DNA from: Planctomycetota bacterium
GTDB taxonomy: Bacteria; Planctomycetota; Phycisphaerae; SM23-33
Assembly (NCBI GenBank): GCA_003644335.1
Contig: QNCB01000089.1
Span: forward strand, 1 to 6,060
Direction: 5' to 3'
Length of the DNA stretch: 6,060 nt
The notes beneath the pieces are model-generated. The model saw only the letters and a list, made by a program, of their open reading frames with translations, had not been told where the DNA came from and searched no databases. This document shows positions 5,761 through 6,060 of the stretch, piece after piece. Positions within the stretch are counted from its first letter, which is position 1. Each line of letters starts with the position of its first letter. The translations under genes were made by a program, and so were the position numbers.

Positions 5761-5827
5761 ATGACGAATTCCGAAATCCGAATTAAGAATCAATTACGAA
5801 TTTCGAATGGCAAAAAAATACCCAATG
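5726..5827. repeat. Three dispersed AAATACCCAA units spanning the end of the ComEA-like gene
   Basis: AAATACCCAA occurs at 5726-5735 and 5741-5750 (inside the coding sequence) and at 5816-5825 (outside). The second and third copies share AAATACCCAATG. The gene's last dozen codons are therefore repeat-derived or repeat-invaded. Confidence 0.65.
5767..5807. repeat. Imperfect inverted repeat after the ComEA-like gene
   Basis: AATTCCGAAATCCGAATT (5767-5784) is an imperfect reverse complement of AATTACGAATTTCGAA (5792-5807), giving an AT-rich hairpin 6 bp after the stop codon. No T-tract follows on the plus strand, so it does not meet the intrinsic-terminator pattern, although it could still shape the 3' end of the message. 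The units resemble those at 2016-2062 in opposite orientation. Confidence 0.5.
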
Positions 5828-5832
5828 CCCCA

Positions 5833-5873
5833 CCCCGTGTCATCCTCGCGCAGGCGGGGAACCATGTTTTTTC
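5833..5873. repeat. Dispersed palindromic repeat, dRS3-like, copy 2
   Basis: Same length and orientation as the copy at 1949-1989, with 36 of 41 identical positions, including both flanks (CCCCGTGTCAT and CCATGTTTTTTC). Its palindrome is eroded relative to copy 1. It lies between two convergent genes. Confidence 0.75.
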
Positions 5874-5950
5874 CGTTGCTGTTGCTGTTTTTGCTGTTGC
5901 TGTTTTTTCTGTTGTTGCTGTTTTTTCTGACTCCTGAATCCTGACTCCTG
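5874..5950. repeat. TGCTGT-rich and CTGACTCCTGA tandem repeats
   Basis: A run of TTGCTGTTGCTGTTTT-like units (5874-5926) leads into CTGACTCCTGAATCCTGACT and a further CTG unit (5927-5950). The first part is the reverse-complement counterpart of the CAGCAACA stretch at about 908-956, and the second repeats the unit at 984-1006. It ends 4 bp before the stop codon of the minus-strand gene entering from the right. Confidence 0.7.
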
Positions 5951-5954
5951 TTTT

Positions 5955-6060
5955 TTATTTTTCCAACGGCGTGTCGAGCATGGCTGGCGGGGCTTTGTGT
6001 TTTATTAGTTTTATTTTCTTCCATGCGCCGGACTCGAACCGCCAGGCCAGGACTACGCTA
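5955..6060 (-). CDS. C-terminal end of an unrecognised protein (truncated by window edge)
   Basis: The minus strand is open from the right edge for 34 codons to a TAA at 5957-5955. It reads VVLAWRFESGAWKKIKL followed by IKHKAPPAMLDTPLEK. The mix of aromatic, charged and proline residues and the GC-rich codon choice (GTC CTG GCC TGG CGG TTC GAG TCC GGC) look like real coding sequence, unlike the repeats just below it. The rest of the gene lies beyond 6060. No family is recognised from so little sequence. It converges on the ComEA-like gene across 194 bp of repeats. Confidence 0.6.
   Translation of the reverse strand, partial: SVVLAWRFESGAWKKIKLIKHKAPPAMLDTPLEK

Noticed and set aside
5794..6024. 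76-codon minus-strand frame rich in Asn, Ser and Lys
   Set aside because: Made of CAGCAACA-type, CTGACTCC and dRS3-like repeats. Its first residues are out of frame with the more protein-like stretch on the same strand.
6015..6060. Possible 3' half of a tRNA on the minus strand (GGTTCGAGTCC resembles a T-arm)
   Set aside because: The presumed T-stem has a G-G mismatch, there is no CCA, and the same strand reads as an open protein frame ending in TAA at 5955. The coding interpretation explains more of the sequence.

Overview
The window is bacterial, with six protein-coding genes (two cut by the window edges) separated by long, repeat-rich intergenic DNA. The gene families (GspE/PilB ATPase with an MshEN domain, a stand-alone GGQ release-factor-like protein, two secreted carbohydrate-active-like proteins, a ComEA-type protein) and the intergenic mixture of short palindromes and simple repeats suggest a Gram-negative environmental bacterium. 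Planctomycetota, perhaps Phycisphaerae, is my best guess. This is inference: there is no rRNA or other taxonomic marker in the window.

Layout. 1-777 (minus): N-terminal 259 residues of a GspE/PulE/PilB-type ATPase, running off the left edge before its Walker motifs. 778-1300: no gene, but a 16-bp perfect inverted repeat right upstream of the ATPase, then CAGCAACA-rich, CTGACTCCTGA and ACTGATA tandem repeats. 1301-1864 (minus): release-factor-like protein with an intact GGQ motif. The open frame continues upstream to 1981, but only through repeat DNA. 1865-2252: repeats only. 2253-3335 (minus): secreted 360-residue protein, probably a sialidase/GH43-like beta-propeller. 3336-3763: divergent intergenic region dominated by a nested inverted-repeat element (3504-3749). 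3764-5338 (plus): secreted 524-residue GH10-like TIM-barrel protein that has lost both catalytic glutamates and ends in a histidine-rich tail. 5338-5760 (plus): ComEA-like membrane-anchored helix-hairpin-helix protein, overlapping the GH10-like gene by one base (TAATG). 5761-5954: repeats between convergent genes. 5955-6060 (minus): C-terminal 34 codons of an unrecognised protein entering from the right.

How they may work together. The ATPase and the ComEA-like protein both belong to families linked to type IV pilus, type II secretion or DNA uptake, but they are about 4.5 kb apart on opposite strands, so a shared pathway is only suggestive. The GH10-like and ComEA-like genes are very likely co-transcribed and translationally coupled. 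The two secreted carbohydrate-active-like genes are divergent and could share a control region. The most interesting items are the catalytically degenerate GH10-like protein coupled to a ComEA homologue, and the two inverted-repeat elements (814-897 and 3504-3749). I found no complete novel system, CRISPR array, RNA gene or transposase.
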